Positions 43,365 through 53,053 of a stretch of DNA of 64,000 bases are shown here, piece after piece (position 1 is the first letter of the stretch; the number at the start of each line of letters is the position of its first letter). The notes under the pieces are model-generated. The model saw nothing but the letters and a program-made list of their open reading frames with translations. It was not told where the DNA came from and ran no database searches. The DNA comes from Bermanella sp036960565. Lineage in GTDB: Bacteria; Pseudomonadota; Gammaproteobacteria; Pseudomonadales; Oceanobacteraceae. The translations under genes were made by a program, and so were the position numbers. The stretch is from assembly GCA_036960565.1 (NCBI GenBank), contig JBALXQ010000018.1:30220-94219 (forward strand), in the 5' to 3' direction.

Positions 43365-43615
43365 CAAACACTCATAAAACACGGCGGGCCTGTCATCCAA
43401 TAGGTCCGTTTCTTAATTGTGCATTCTTATAATTGTCTTCATTTCTTATTTCATCAATCAAACTCTTAAAAAGCCTTCGAATAAGCCAGTAGTGGCCAAA
43501 TAGACCATTGTGACTGCACTAAAAACCCGTAAATTTGTAATTAAATAATTGGCCTCATAAAAATAGAGCTTACGATTTTTATGAAAATATTTTCGAGTAA
43601 TAAGAATTAAAACCT

Positions 43616-44992
43616 ATGATTACACGACGCAATTTACTCAGTAGCTTAATCGCCGTCGCCGGTGCCTCAGCAATTACCCCTTCCATGGCACTAGCTGGGC
43701 TAAATCCTAGTGGCGAAAGAAAAATCCCTTGGAAGAACTGGTCGGGGTCTCAAATCTGTTACCCCCAATCTCGCATGGCGCCCGCTACCATTGATGAGCT
43801 ACGCCAGTTAATTGTATCTGCGCCGGGAAATATTCGCCCGGTGGGTTCGGGTCACTCCTTTACTGCCCTGGTACCGACAGACGATACGATTGTTTCCATA
43901 AGCCGATTAAGCGGCATGGTCTCCCATGACAGTGTTAACAATACTTCTGTTATTCAGGCCGGTACCCGCTTAGGGGATATCGGTGGGCCTCTGGCTGAAG
44001 CTGGTCAGGCACTTATTAATATGCCCGATATTGACGAACAAACTCTTGCCGGAGCACTGGGTACGGCTACTCATGGCACTGGCGCGGGCATAGGGTGCTT
44101 ACCTAGCTTTGTTGAGGGCCTGCAATTAGTGACCGCTAATGGTGACGTGGTCGAATGTGATCGTAATAATCACCCTGAAATTTTTAATGCGGCCAGGGTG
44201 AACCTAGGTGCTTTAGGGGTGATCACTCAGGTACGCATGCAGAACCAACCCAGTTACCGTCTTAAACGTAAATTAAGCTGTAAGCCTATAGAAGAAATTT
44301 TGGAAAATGCTGACAGCCTAGCCAATGAAAACAGAAACTTCGAATTCTATTACATTCCTTTTTCAGGCATGGGGTTTCAGGATACACAAAATATTACCAC
44401 CGAAGCAGAATCAAGCACCGACAAGACAGATCAAAACGACGGTGTCGAAACATTAAAAACTTTGCGTAATGCACTCAGCTGGTCTTCTACCATTAGAGAG
44501 TTATCTATTGGTACTTACATGAAAACTATTGCCGATGAAGTGACCATTGCGAGTTCTTGGAAGAACTATGCCACCGAGCGAAATGTGCGTTTTAACGAAA
44601 TGGAATATCACCTGCCTAGAGAAAATGGCTTAAAAGCCTTCCGTGAAATTCGTGAAGTAGTGGAGCGCGACTTCCCTGAGGTATTCTTTCCGTTTGAAGT
44701 GCGTTACGTGAAGAGTGACGATATTTGGTTGAGCCCATTCTTTGAGCGTGAAACTCTATCTATAGCCGTGCACAGAATATTTGATGAAGACTATAAGCCT
44801 ATGTTTAAAGCCTTAGAGCCCATCTTTAAGAAATATGGCGGCCGCCCACACTGGGGCAAAATTAATACTATGTCAGGCCAGGAATTATCAAAACACTATA
44901 AACACTGGGACGACTTTAAAGAAGTTCGCCAAACACTGGATCCACAGGGTAAATTTTTAAACCCATACTTAAAGAGCATCTTCGCCGTGTAA
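43616..44992 (+). CDS. Tat-exported FAD-linked sugar-lactone oxidase (ALO family)
   Basis: A 458-residue oxidoreductase. The twin-arginine signal is MITRRNLLSSLIAVAGASA. The FAD-binding PCMH domain has IRPVGSGHSFTALVPTDD (His next to the flavin), IQAGTRLGDIGGPLAEAG and LAGALGTATHGTGAGIG. The C-terminal ALO domain ends with GGRPHWGKIN, a His-Trp-x-Lys motif typical of D-arabinono-/L-gulono-lactone oxidases. The periplasmic enzyme probably oxidises an aldonolactone, polyol or similar. It is followed after 112 bases by a Tat-exported PLP-type protein. A cytochrome c gene upstream could take electrons (inference). Confidence 0.88.
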   Translation: MITRRNLLSSLIAVAGASAITPSMALAGLNPSGERKIPWKNWSGSQICYPQSRMAPATIDELRQLIVSAPGNIRPVGSGHSFTALVPTDDTIVSISRLSGMVSHDSVNNTSVIQAGTRLGDIGGPLAEAGQALINMPDIDEQTLAGALGTATHGTGAGIGCLPSFVEGLQLVTANGDVVECDRNNHPEIFNAARVNLGALGVITQVRMQNQPSYRLKRKLSCKPIEEILENADSLANENRNFEFYYIPFSGMGFQDTQNITTEAESSTDKTDQNDGVETLKTLRNALSWSSTIRELSIGTYMKTIADEVTIASSWKNYATERNVRFNEMEYHLPRENGLKAFREIREVVERDFPEVFFPFEVRYVKSDDIWLSPFFERETLSIAVHRIFDEDYKPMFKALEPIFKKYGGRPHWGKINTMSGQELSKHYKHWDDFKEVRQTLDPQGKFLNPYLKSIFAV

Positions 44993-45104
44993 TGAGTGTT
45001 AATAAAACTTTGGTTAACAAAATTCTTAAGACATAAATACTCAGAAGTAGTTTGTTAACGTATTACAGTCGCCTAATAATTAAAATAAAAGGGATATTAA
45101 AATC

Positions 45105-46397
45105 GTGGCCAAACAATTTAATAAAAATCGTCGGAAAATTTTACTGGGTGGTTTGGCTGCAGGGGCTACCGCAGCCACGTGGGGAATTAAACCTGCCGAC
45201 ATAGGTGAAAATCACAGCCCTTATTTTGTATCTATCAGTAATGCTTTAGATACTAAACAGTTGGCCAAGCCTACCTTGGTAGTGGATAAGAAAAAATTAT
45301 TACAAAATATTTCTGTGCTAAAACAGCATATTGGAACACGCTTTGATTATCGTATTGTGGTGAAGTCTCTACCATCTATTGACTTAGTAAAACTGGTCAT
45401 GGAAGAAAGTGATTCAAAAAAGCTTATGGTATTCCATCAGCCTTTTTTAACGCTGATTGCTAATGAAATTCCATACTCAGACGTATTAATGGGTAAACCC
45501 ATGCCAGTGGCGGCGGCGGCCAAGTTTTATCAAAACGAACAAGATAAACCCACCACATTTAAATCAGAGCAGCAATTACAATGGCTTATCGATAGCCCGC
45601 AACGCTTAAATCAGTACCAAGCATTAGCCGCTAGTGTAAATCAAAAGATGAACATTAATATTGAACTCGATGTGGGTCTACACCGTGGCGGTGTTAACAG
45701 CGATTCCGATTTGCTAGACATGCTGCACCTTATGGAAAAATCTGAACTACTGACTTTTTCCGGTTTCATGGGCTACGAGCCTCACATAGGCTCGGTACCT
45801 GGCGGCATAGAAAGTAATCGCGATAAAGTAATGAACCAGTATCGTCATTATATATCGCTTACTGAAAAAACTCTGGGGCGCAGCATTCAAGACTTGTGTT
45901 TGAACAGTGCAGGCAGTCCAACATATCAACTTTATGATAAAGGGGACTTCCCACAGAATGAATTATCGGCAGGAACCTGTCTGGTTAAACCCACTCATTA
46001 TGATCTTGATACCCTAGCAGACCACATACCGGCATCTTATATCGCCACTCCGGTTATTAAATCCATTGATCATACCGACATACCCGGCGTAGACGGGTTA
46101 GGTGATGTGATGGCCGCATGGGATCCAAACCGTGCACAAACCTTTTTCACCTATGGGGGTTATTGGAAAGCGGAACCAGAATCACCGAAGGGTATCAGTG
46201 TGAATCCTTTATTTGGACGCTCGACCAATCAAGAAATGTATAACGGTTCAAAATCTATTTCCCTAAAACAAGATGATTGGATTTTCATGCGCCCCACCCA
46301 AAGTGAATTTGTATTTTTACAATTTGGGGATATTGCTCTTTTTGAAAACGGTGAAATTAAAAACTTGTGGCCGGTATTTTCTGAATCAAGCGTGTAG
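45105..46397 (+). CDS. Tat-exported alanine-racemase-fold / D-threonine-aldolase-like protein
   Basis: A 430-residue protein from a GTG start. A twin-arginine signal (NKNRRKILLGGLAAGATAA) precedes an alanine-racemase N-terminal barrel. The Schiff-base lysine is in DYRIVVKSLPSIDLVK, and the motif NIELDVGLHRGGV matches the D-threonine aldolase/DSD1 group. The C-terminal domain (VSVNPLFGRSTNQEMYNGS) ends with IFMRPTQSEFVFLQFGDIALFE, a metal-binding region in DSD1-type enzymes. Its substrate would be a beta-hydroxy D-amino acid or amino alcohol in the periplasm. Export of a PLP enzyme by Tat is unusual and implies cytoplasmic cofactor loading. It pairs with the FAD oxidase upstream. Confidence 0.85.
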   Translation: MAKQFNKNRRKILLGGLAAGATAATWGIKPADIGENHSPYFVSISNALDTKQLAKPTLVVDKKKLLQNISVLKQHIGTRFDYRIVVKSLPSIDLVKLVMEESDSKKLMVFHQPFLTLIANEIPYSDVLMGKPMPVAAAAKFYQNEQDKPTTFKSEQQLQWLIDSPQRLNQYQALAASVNQKMNINIELDVGLHRGGVNSDSDLLDMLHLMEKSELLTFSGFMGYEPHIGSVPGGIESNRDKVMNQYRHYISLTEKTLGRSIQDLCLNSAGSPTYQLYDKGDFPQNELSAGTCLVKPTHYDLDTLADHIPASYIATPVIKSIDHTDIPGVDGLGDVMAAWDPNRAQTFFTYGGYWKAEPESPKGISVNPLFGRSTNQEMYNGSKSISLKQDDWIFMRPTQSEFVFLQFGDIALFENGEIKNLWPVFSESSV

Positions 46398-46470
46398 TTC
46401 AAATGCCTTCTAAATGATGAAGGATATAAAAATTGTGTAAAAATAAGTACACATTTAAATAGTGAAAAAG

Positions 46471-46503
46471 AACCAGTTAAGAGTTTGTCTTAACTGGTTT
46501 AAG
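46471..46503 (+). terminator. Hairpin after the D-threonine-aldolase-like gene
   Basis: AACCAGTTAAG (46471-46481) and CTTAACTGGTT (46489-46499) form a perfect 11-bp stem with a 7-base loop. Only a short U-rich tail (TAAGTT) follows. Confidence 0.6.
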
Positions 46504-46670
46504 TTAAGTCAAATATTCCTCACTCGTTAGCACTCTACATTCCGATCACCCCAAAATGGTAATGACAGCCCTGCAAAAATCGCATGTTTTTCGTCAACTT
46601 TGCCTATAGTGGTTAAGCCCCTTACTGCCTACCATGCCTTCATTCTTTTTATGTGGTAAATAGGCGACTT

Positions 46671-47465
46671 ATGAAATTTTCAGAAATATTAGGTTCCGTG
46701 CGTGAGGGTAATTCAGAATTGGTATTGATACCCGAAAAATGGGGTCAGGGCCGAGCCACGTTTGGTGGATTAGTCGCCGCAGTCATATATGAAAAACTGA
46801 TGCAGAGTCTTGAAATACCTCGTCCCGTGCAATCTATCATGATGTCATTTGTGGAACCCGTGACACCTGGGGAATTGGAAGTTCAAACCACCATTTTACG
46901 GGAGGGAAAATCTGCTATTCAAGTGCAATCAAGCGCCTACCAGAAAGGCAAGGTAGTGACAGTGATGCTGGCCAGTTTTGGGGCTGAGCGTGAATCCATT
47001 GTGAGTGTCTTGCCTGAAATGGCTCCAGAATTTAAAGCGCCTGGCCAGGTTAATGAATTCCCCTTTATTGCTGGGCTAACACCTGATTTTACTCAGTACT
47101 TTGACTATCGCTATACCGAAGGGAAAATGCCTTTTATGGGGTCTAAAGATACCCATATGGGAGGCTGGATTAAATTACGTGAGCCGTCAAAAAAGGTGGC
47201 CACTGTACCAGAAATATTAGCCTTGTTAGACGCTTGGCCGCCTGCTGTTTTTACCATGCTTAAAAAGCCCGCTTCGGGCAGCTCGCTTACTTGGACTATT
47301 AGTTTTGTGGAGCAGCCAGAAGATTGCACCGCCAGTGACTGGTGGCAGTACCAAGCAAATATTGAAAGCTCTAATCATGGTTACAGCCATATTGATGCTT
47401 CTTTATGGGATAAACATGGAAGAGTAGCGGTGATCAGTCGTCAAACGGTGAGTGTCTTTGCCTAG
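46671..47465 (+). CDS. Double hot-dog acyl-CoA thioesterase (TesB-like superfamily)
   Basis: A 264-residue thioesterase-superfamily protein. The first hot-dog domain shows WGQGRATFGGLVAAVIYEKL and SIMMSFVEPVTPGELEVQT. The second has LDAWPPAVFTMLKKPASGSS, LTWTISFVEQPED and NHGYSHIDASLWDKHGRVAV, matching acyl-CoA thioesterase II-like proteins. It hydrolyses acyl- or aryl-CoA esters in the cytoplasm. The start is set at the ATG at 46671, with AGG seven bases upstream; an in-frame GTG six codons earlier has no site. It lies just before the second DUF1329/DUF1302 locus and may process CoA intermediates of the degradation pathway. Confidence 0.87.
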   Translation: MKFSEILGSVREGNSELVLIPEKWGQGRATFGGLVAAVIYEKLMQSLEIPRPVQSIMMSFVEPVTPGELEVQTTILREGKSAIQVQSSAYQKGKVVTVMLASFGAERESIVSVLPEMAPEFKAPGQVNEFPFIAGLTPDFTQYFDYRYTEGKMPFMGSKDTHMGGWIKLREPSKKVATVPEILALLDAWPPAVFTMLKKPASGSSLTWTISFVEQPEDCTASDWWQYQANIESSNHGYSHIDASLWDKHGRVAVISRQTVSVFA

Positions 47466-47678
47466 CGGTGAATATGCTCGAGGCTATTAAATTATTGTTT
47501 TTTAACATTAGAGTATTGAGTGAAGTTACCAGGTTTTTTATTAAATAAATCAATAAAAAATATCGTATAGAATACTTAGGTTTTATTTTAAATTAAAACC
47601 TGAATATTAATGGGACGTTCTTGGATGGAGGGGGGGATTATGAGAGGAAAGGTTAATTTTATAGTGCGACCAAAAGAT

Positions 47679-47710
47679 AAAAAAACCTATTAGGCTAGAT
47701 GCCTAATAGG
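47679..47710 (-). terminator. Strong terminator of the right DUF1302/DUF1329 operon
   Basis: CCTATTAGGC (47686-47695) and GCCTAATAGG (47701-47710) form a perfect 10-bp stem with loop TAGAT. Seven consecutive A on the plus strand (47679-47685) give a U-tract on the minus-strand transcript. Confidence 0.9.
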
Positions 47711-47728
47711 TAAAGGGTCTCGAATCGG

Positions 47729-49075
47729 CTAACGTTTGCCTTGGCGGCGAATAGATGAGGAGGTGAAACTAATACGGCTCATTTCAGAATCAAATTTGTA
47801 TGCATCTCTTTCTTCATTACCTAATTCAACAAGGTAACGATTCGATAACAAATCATAGCTAGTGATTGAAACATAAAATGGTGTGTTCGCATTTGTAAAC
47901 TGTAAAGAGTGTCCTTCGGATACACGCCATAACTCATCACGATTATCATAGTGATCGGCAAGAGCAATCTGCCAGCTATCTTCATCTACGTAAAACGTAC
48001 GTTTCTTGTAAATATGACGGTTACCTTCTTTAAGTGTTGCTTCTACTTTCCATACACGATGTAACTCGTAACGAGTATAATCTTGATCAATATGACCAGT
48101 ACCCACTATGTCTTTATACTTTACATCTTGGTCCGCTAACTTATAGGCGTTATAAGGAATATAGACTTCCTGCTTTCCCATTAACTTCCAGTTATAGCGG
48201 TCGGGCGCGCCGTTAAACATATCAACCTGATCTACTGTACGTAACCCTTCTGTTGCTTGTGCTGGAGCATCGTAGGATATCTGTGGCGCTCGACGTACAC
48301 GACGCTGGCCTGCGTTATAGCTCCAAGCCATACGTGGTTGGTTTACCTGATCGATGGTTTCATGTACCAAGAATACATTACCGGTATAGCGAGCAGGAGA
48401 TTTCACCGTTTGAATATAATAAAATAGAATGTTGTTATCTTTTTGTGCATCGTACCCATCAGTTAGATAATGAGGCGCCGATAAATAACCACGGGTTTTA
48501 ACGGGAACAAATGACCCATCCCTTTGCACTGCTAGTTGGGCAGCATTTCTTTCCAATGAAGGCCCGCGATAGCGGCTCACGTGATTCCACATAACCTCAA
48601 GGCCATTTTGTGGAATAGCAAAAGGAATGGTCTCGTCAAAATTGCTTAAACCGTTGCCACCATCTACTAACTCAGATTGTGTCGCGTTTTTTCTCGCCTT
48701 GCTGTAAACCGCTTTGGGGAATGAAGCGGTACGATGCGTTTGATATATAGGCATTTTATAAGTATCTGGAAACTTTTTGAAAAGTGCCAACTGCCCATCG
48801 CTTAGATTATCTTTATATTGCTCAACATTTTTTGCGGTAATGGTGAACAGAGGTTTTTCATCTGAGAAAACATTTTTTAGTGGATCAGCGCTAGCGTTAA
48901 CAGATAAACCACCCGTATAACCAGGAATAGTTCCGCTGGTATTTGCTGCTGCTTCAGCACCAATTAGAGTTAATTCATTGCCTAATTTATTGGCATTTTG
49001 TTCGGATACCTTGGCGGCTGCAGTGCCGCTCATAATCAACAATAAAGCTGATGTGGTAAGTGTTTTTATATTCAT
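47729..49075 (-). CDS. DUF1329 outer-membrane-associated protein (right copy)
   Basis: A 448-residue exported protein, clearly paralogous to that at 6495-7844. The signal peptide MNIKTLTTSALLLIMSGTAAA precedes KVSEQNANKLGNELTLIGAE. NHVSRYRGPS, MAWSYNAGQRRVRRAPQ, DMFNGAPDRYNW and KKRTFYVDEDSWQIALAD are shared with the left copy. It follows the DUF1302 gene by 114 bases and ends at a strong terminator. The two copies differ mostly in surface segments, which suggests related but distinct substrates or partners. Predicted to work in the periplasm or at the outer membrane with DUF1302. Confidence 0.9.
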   Translation of the reverse strand: MNIKTLTTSALLLIMSGTAAAKVSEQNANKLGNELTLIGAEAAANTSGTIPGYTGGLSVNASADPLKNVFSDEKPLFTITAKNVEQYKDNLSDGQLALFKKFPDTYKMPIYQTHRTASFPKAVYSKARKNATQSELVDGGNGLSNFDETIPFAIPQNGLEVMWNHVSRYRGPSLERNAAQLAVQRDGSFVPVKTRGYLSAPHYLTDGYDAQKDNNILFYYIQTVKSPARYTGNVFLVHETIDQVNQPRMAWSYNAGQRRVRRAPQISYDAPAQATEGLRTVDQVDMFNGAPDRYNWKLMGKQEVYIPYNAYKLADQDVKYKDIVGTGHIDQDYTRYELHRVWKVEATLKEGNRHIYKKRTFYVDEDSWQIALADHYDNRDELWRVSEGHSLQFTNANTPFYVSITSYDLLSNRYLVELGNEERDAYKFDSEMSRISFTSSSIRRQGKR

Positions 49076-49189
49076 GATGTTACCATTTTTTACAGATCAA
49101 TACGGCGATCTGTTTTGAATAAATTATTCACTCTTTAATAGTTTTTTAATGGCGTATTAAAGAGTGAATGTGAGTTCCTTGATGGTTCG

Positions 49190-50968
49190 TTAGAACTGCA
49201 TACCTACACTAATAGAAGCAAAATCTTTATCCGATTTGGCGTTGAAGTCACCGCCCATGAATTGCGTATAAGAGATGCTGGCTTTATAGGTGGAGAGGTA
49301 ATCAGCGTCTAAAGAAATATCTACTGATTGCTTACCTTCACCAAAGCCACTGGTATTAGTAGGAGAGCTACCCTCTACATCATGATTCCAGGCAAGGCTG
49401 GGTTTTAAGTTGATACCGGAAAATACATCGGAATACTCGCCTATAATAAGGGTGCGATAGCCCCAAGCGCTTTCAGTCACAAAACCTTCGTTGCTGTTTT
49501 CAGGCTGATCAAAAAAACCATCACGCTGGTATCGAATTTGATTATCACCTTCAGCAAAATCATGAATGAAGGTGTAACCAACTTCACCAATTAGAGTAAA
49601 GCGGTCGGCACCTAGGAAGCGGTCAATGAACTTAATGGCAGTAAACTGAGCCTGGCTTACATCAAACTCACGGTAACCAACAACTTCTCCACCGGGCCCT
49701 ATTGCATTTACTTCAGCATCCAAAATAGTGGAATCCTTGCCGATGGGTGCCAGCCCCTGGGTTGAACCAAATAAGGTCGCAGTAATTAGCTGGCCTGCAT
49801 TAATCTGGATAGGAGTATCTTTGTGGTAACTTAATTCACCAGAAAAGGCGACACTGCCTAGGGTGGTGGCAAAACTTAAGCCCATGATTTGTAGGTCTTC
49901 AGGATAAGCAACAAAGTAGCTAGTGCTCGATATCACAGCAGCTCCTTGAGGAACGCCAGCGGCCATTAAAGTCCCTACTTCCTGCGCATCAAATTTCCTA
50001 CCATTACCGGTTGGAGTACGGCTGTGAATATTCATGTAGTACAAACCAAACTCTGTGTCGCCTAGTTCTTCTGCTACATAGCGCATCGACAAACCAAATT
50101 GACCGTCGTCAGATGGCTTCTCATCTTCACTGCGTTTCAAGCTAGCACTAACACCGGGTACTTCAAGGGTGACTACGTTACAACCATCGGATATATAATC
50201 GTTAGGTGAAAAGTAAGTACCACAACCAGGTAATACACTTTCTTGATATTCAAGCTGGTAAAATGCTTCAAGGCTTACGCTTTCAGATAAACCTATGTTG
50301 GCGTAGGCCATATTTACGGGTAACAAAATTTCTTTAATTTCGGCTCCCGGGCGGGTAAAACCATTTACATCAACTGGGTTAACGGCGTTAATGCCACCGA
50401 GAATAAAAGTACTTTCACCCCAGCTTACTACCTGTTTACCCAAGCGCACATCTAAGGGCATACCTAAAACATTGAACTCACCGTAAACAAACGCATCAAG
50501 AATTTCAGCACCGGAAAATTTAGATAAATCGTTAAACTCGGAATCGTCAAGACGACCTCCGCCTGCGTGAGTAACGCTTAAATCATTGCCAATAGTGGCG
50601 GTGGGTGTGTGACCACGATCTACATTGTTATCTGCAAGGGCTGAGTCGTACCAGTATTTGCCACGTACAAAACCACCAAAGTTTTTATAAGACAACTGTA
50701 AGTCGTGACTGCCTTTAAATACTTGGGAGAAAGCCGAACCTTCAGAAAAGTTAGCGTTGCCATCTTCTTCATTGCCATTGGCTAAAAATTGATCATCTTG
50801 CGCTTCCACACGCCAGCTTGATCCCATAGAAATCTCAGAATCGAAACTGCCTTCGATGCCGCCTGTGTAAAATTCAAAGCTTTGTGCTTGCGCCGCCATG
50901 ACTAATGGAATCGCTAAAGCGAGTATCTTTTTTCGACCTAACGTCGAAGTGGATGTGTGTTTTTTCAT
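49190..50968 (-). CDS. DUF1302 outer-membrane beta-barrel protein (right copy)
   Basis: A 592-residue outer-membrane protein. The signal region MKKHTSTSTLGRKKILALAI continues PLVMAAQAQS, then FEFYTGGIEGSFDSEI. It shares GGFVRGKYWYDSAL, LGKQVVSWGESTFILGG, NPVDVNGFTRPGAE and LPGCGTYFSPNDYISDGC with the left copy and ends SVGMQF. The chief length difference from the left copy is a shorter loop after MNIHSRTP, where the left protein has about 30 more residues; this external-type loop could set specificity. It is first in the operon with DUF1329 and divergent from LysR (51247). Confidence 0.88.
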   Translation of the reverse strand: MKKHTSTSTLGRKKILALAIPLVMAAQAQSFEFYTGGIEGSFDSEISMGSSWRVEAQDDQFLANGNEEDGNANFSEGSAFSQVFKGSHDLQLSYKNFGGFVRGKYWYDSALADNNVDRGHTPTATIGNDLSVTHAGGGRLDDSEFNDLSKFSGAEILDAFVYGEFNVLGMPLDVRLGKQVVSWGESTFILGGINAVNPVDVNGFTRPGAEIKEILLPVNMAYANIGLSESVSLEAFYQLEYQESVLPGCGTYFSPNDYISDGCNVVTLEVPGVSASLKRSEDEKPSDDGQFGLSMRYVAEELGDTEFGLYYMNIHSRTPTGNGRKFDAQEVGTLMAAGVPQGAAVISSTSYFVAYPEDLQIMGLSFATTLGSVAFSGELSYHKDTPIQINAGQLITATLFGSTQGLAPIGKDSTILDAEVNAIGPGGEVVGYREFDVSQAQFTAIKFIDRFLGADRFTLIGEVGYTFIHDFAEGDNQIRYQRDGFFDQPENSNEGFVTESAWGYRTLIIGEYSDVFSGINLKPSLAWNHDVEGSSPTNTSGFGEGKQSVDISLDADYLSTYKASISYTQFMGGDFNAKSDKDFASISVGMQF

Positions 50969-51152
50969 ATGCCTGCCCTCAGTTTTTTTTTATTATCAAT
51001 ACCGCTTTTAAAGCCAGTATCTATTTGATGTAGGTGGAATTCCGTAATGGGAAAAAATCCTTAACTCAATCCCTTGATGAAACGTTTCGATGAAGTGATT
51101 TGGCTGATGCGAACACTTTCCAGTAAGTGATTCTTTGCAAAGAAAAATGTTT

Positions 51153-51196
51153 TGCACTTGAGTGCCGAATTGACAACAATAGTACCAAGAGACTAG
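51153..51196. promoter_or_regulatory. TGCACT dyad plus LysR promoter/box (right)
   Basis: TGCACTTGAGTGCC (51153-51166) is a near copy of the palindrome at 3623-3636 (12 of 14 positions). It is followed directly by TTGACA (51170-51175) and ATAGT-N8-ACTAG (51179-51196), the arrangement seen at 9964-9990. The site may connect the TetR regulon with LysR and the divergent DUF1302 operon. Confidence 0.55.
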
Positions 51197-51246
51197 TTTT
51201 AGATATATTGACTAATAATCAATGGTTGGAAAGTTTAAGGAACCAC

Positions 51247-52149
51247 ATGATCACGCTTAAGCAACTCAAGCATTTACAGGCAATTTGCCAGTGCGGCACC
51301 TTACATGGGGCGGCCAAGTCGGTTCACCTCACACATTCGGCGCTTGCCCGCAGCCTGCATAATCTGGAGGAAGCTCTGGGCTTGTCCCTGTTCGAACGCC
51401 ACAAAACCGGCATGGAACCCACAGAGTTTTGCGCCAATATTCTCGCTCAGAGCGAACAGGTGTTGTTGGCCGTAAAAGACATCGAACGCGATGCCGATTT
51501 GGCTCGTAACATAGAGGAAGGACACTTACATATCTTGGTAGGGCCAGGTACTAAGGGAATGGTATTGCGCGAAAGTTTGCCTGAATTCTTCAAGCGTTAT
51601 CCCAATATAGAGGTGCGAATTACCGAAGCCATGCCCGCGGAGGCCAAAGATTTATTAATAAAGCGTGACGCGGATTTTTTGATTTCAGGTTCAGACAGCT
51701 TCACTGGCAGCACCGAATTAAACATCGAGCTACTTAAGGCGGTGCCGGTACAGGTATTGGTCAGAAAAGATCACCCCTTGGTAGGCAAAAAAATTAATTT
51801 GACCACATTATTTGAATACCCGGTGGTGGCGGCTAGCCAATTATCCCGCGAGCACCCGTTTTTAAAGGTTCTGGCACAAAAATTAGGGGCTAGCATTAAC
51901 TTAACGCCAAAAGTTATATGTAGCGATATGGGCATTTTAAAAAATATTATTTTGAAAACCGATGCTTGGCTGGGGACATTAAGTTTGGAAATGAATATGG
52001 ATGATGGTCAATTGGCAATTTTGGATATTGAGAAATTGGAGTTAACCAATAAATTAAGCATTATTGAGCTGGCAGGGCGTTCACGTTCCCCGGCGGCCCA
52101 GAAATTTTTGCAAATATGTAAACAGTACTTTGATGAACTTCAAGATTAA
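51247..52149 (+). CDS. LysR-family transcriptional regulator (right copy)
   Basis: A 300-residue LysR protein. The winged helix-turn-helix is ITLKQLKHLQAICQCGTL and AAKSVHLTHSALARSLHNLE, and the effector domain has LHILVGPGTKGMV and KRDADFLISGS. It is paralogous throughout to the LysR at 10040. The open frame reaches back to 51127, but the start is placed at 51247 because TTTAAGG sits nine bases before this ATG, the paralogue starts at the same residue, and the upstream part is the conserved promoter leader. It lies divergent from the second DUF1302/DUF1329 pair and convergent with a TetR gene. Confidence 0.93.
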   Translation: MITLKQLKHLQAICQCGTLHGAAKSVHLTHSALARSLHNLEEALGLSLFERHKTGMEPTEFCANILAQSEQVLLAVKDIERDADLARNIEEGHLHILVGPGTKGMVLRESLPEFFKRYPNIEVRITEAMPAEAKDLLIKRDADFLISGSDSFTGSTELNIELLKAVPVQVLVRKDHPLVGKKINLTTLFEYPVVAASQLSREHPFLKVLAQKLGASINLTPKVICSDMGILKNIILKTDAWLGTLSLEMNMDDGQLAILDIEKLELTNKLSIIELAGRSRSPAAQKFLQICKQYFDELQD

Positions 52150-52158
52150 AAGAGAGGA

Positions 52159-52198
52159 GCCAATGTAGCTGGGCCATTGGCATTTTCAGTTAACTGAA
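52159..52198. terminator. Hairpin and palindrome between convergent LysR and TetR genes
   Basis: GCCAATG (52159-52165) pairs with CATTGGC (52175-52181) followed by ATTTTC. Next to it lies a perfect palindrome, TTCAGTTAACTGAA (52185-52198). Both lie in the 78 bases between convergent stops and may form a bidirectional end signal. Confidence 0.5.
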
Positions 52199-52227
52199 TT
52201 GCCCCAAATAATGTTTTGAGGTCAATC

Positions 52228-52908
52228 TTACAGTGTTAATTCCGACCTAGCGTCACTCAAATTTTTAGACGCTTGCAGGGTAACTTCCTTGGCTTCTGCT
52301 ACTGGTATACCCAATATCATTAAAAACATTTGTGCATATTCTTGTAATACGGCCGTAAGGTCGTTTTCCACCTCAATGGCTTCAATGATCAATCCCACCA
52401 ATGACCATATCATCATGCTATCCAATACTTTAGGGCGCATAGGTGGGGTGAAGCGGCCGATATCAATTCCCGCCTGCATGTCACTGTGAACAAATGGGCC
52501 TATGGCTCCCCATAATGAATCGCCTAATAGTCGTGGTCGCTCAACTAAGCAGGCGGTAATAGGTTCGCGCAGTAATGAACTAAGAACCGATTGAGTGGCT
52601 GTGGCCATAATCAAGGCCGGGTCATCGGAGGGGGATATAATGTTTAAAACAGCCATTGCGTGGCGCTGATAAACCTCCACAGCGGTGGCGGCGATGCATT
52701 CATCTTTGCTGGCAAAGTGATAATAAAAGGTACGTCGGCCCAGATCGGCTGCCTCGGTAATATCGCTCATGGTGGTTTTTTCGATGCCTTTTTCAACAAT
52801 CAGTTCATGGGTGGCAAGTAATAGCTTAGCCCTGGTCTCCTGACGTCTACGAGCCATGCGATTGGGCTTAGTGGCCTGAACATCTAAAACTTCTTCAATA
52901 TCACTCAA
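52228..52908 (-). CDS. TetR/AcrR-family transcriptional regulator (right copy)
   Basis: About 226 residues. The DNA-binding domain is RRRQETRAKLLLATHELIVE then KTTMSDITEAADLGRRTFYYHF, closely matching the TetR at 3726; the C-terminal domain keeps IEA and LQASKNLSDARSE. The open frame begins at 52983 with in-frame starts at 52971 and 52947. The TTG at 52908 is chosen because TTAGGAAG stands in front of it and the resulting N-terminus has about the length of the paralogue; this start is not certain. It is divergent from the right double GST, with an operator at 53015-53028, and convergent with LysR. Confidence 0.88.
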   Translation of the reverse strand: MSDIEEVLDVQATKPNRMARRRQETRAKLLLATHELIVEKGIEKTTMSDITEAADLGRRTFYYHFASKDECIAATAVEVYQRHAMAVLNIISPSDDPALIMATATQSVLSSLLREPITACLVERPRLLGDSLWGAIGPFVHSDMQAGIDIGRFTPPMRPKVLDSMMIWSLVGLIIEAIEVENDLTAVLQEYAQMFLMILGIPVAEAKEVTLQASKNLSDARSELTL

Positions 52909-53014
52909 GTTAATACTTCCTAAGTCAACCGCAGTAAAGATGGGCATTCTATCATAATTTGAAATTATCATGCGAGAATGCACTGTAAATTATTATTGCA
53001 CATACCGTACATTT

Positions 53015-53028
53015 TACACTATAGTGCA
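53015..53028. promoter_or_regulatory. Operator palindrome between right TetR and double GST
   Basis: TACACTATAGTGCA contains the perfect 10-bp palindrome CACTATAGTG, and its reverse complement TGCACTATAGTGTA is the consensus used for the sites at 3605, 3623 and 62619. It lies 26 bases before the double-GST start and is a probable TetR operator. Confidence 0.7.
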
Positions 53029-53053
53029 ATTCTAATGATTTTGGAGTGTACTC

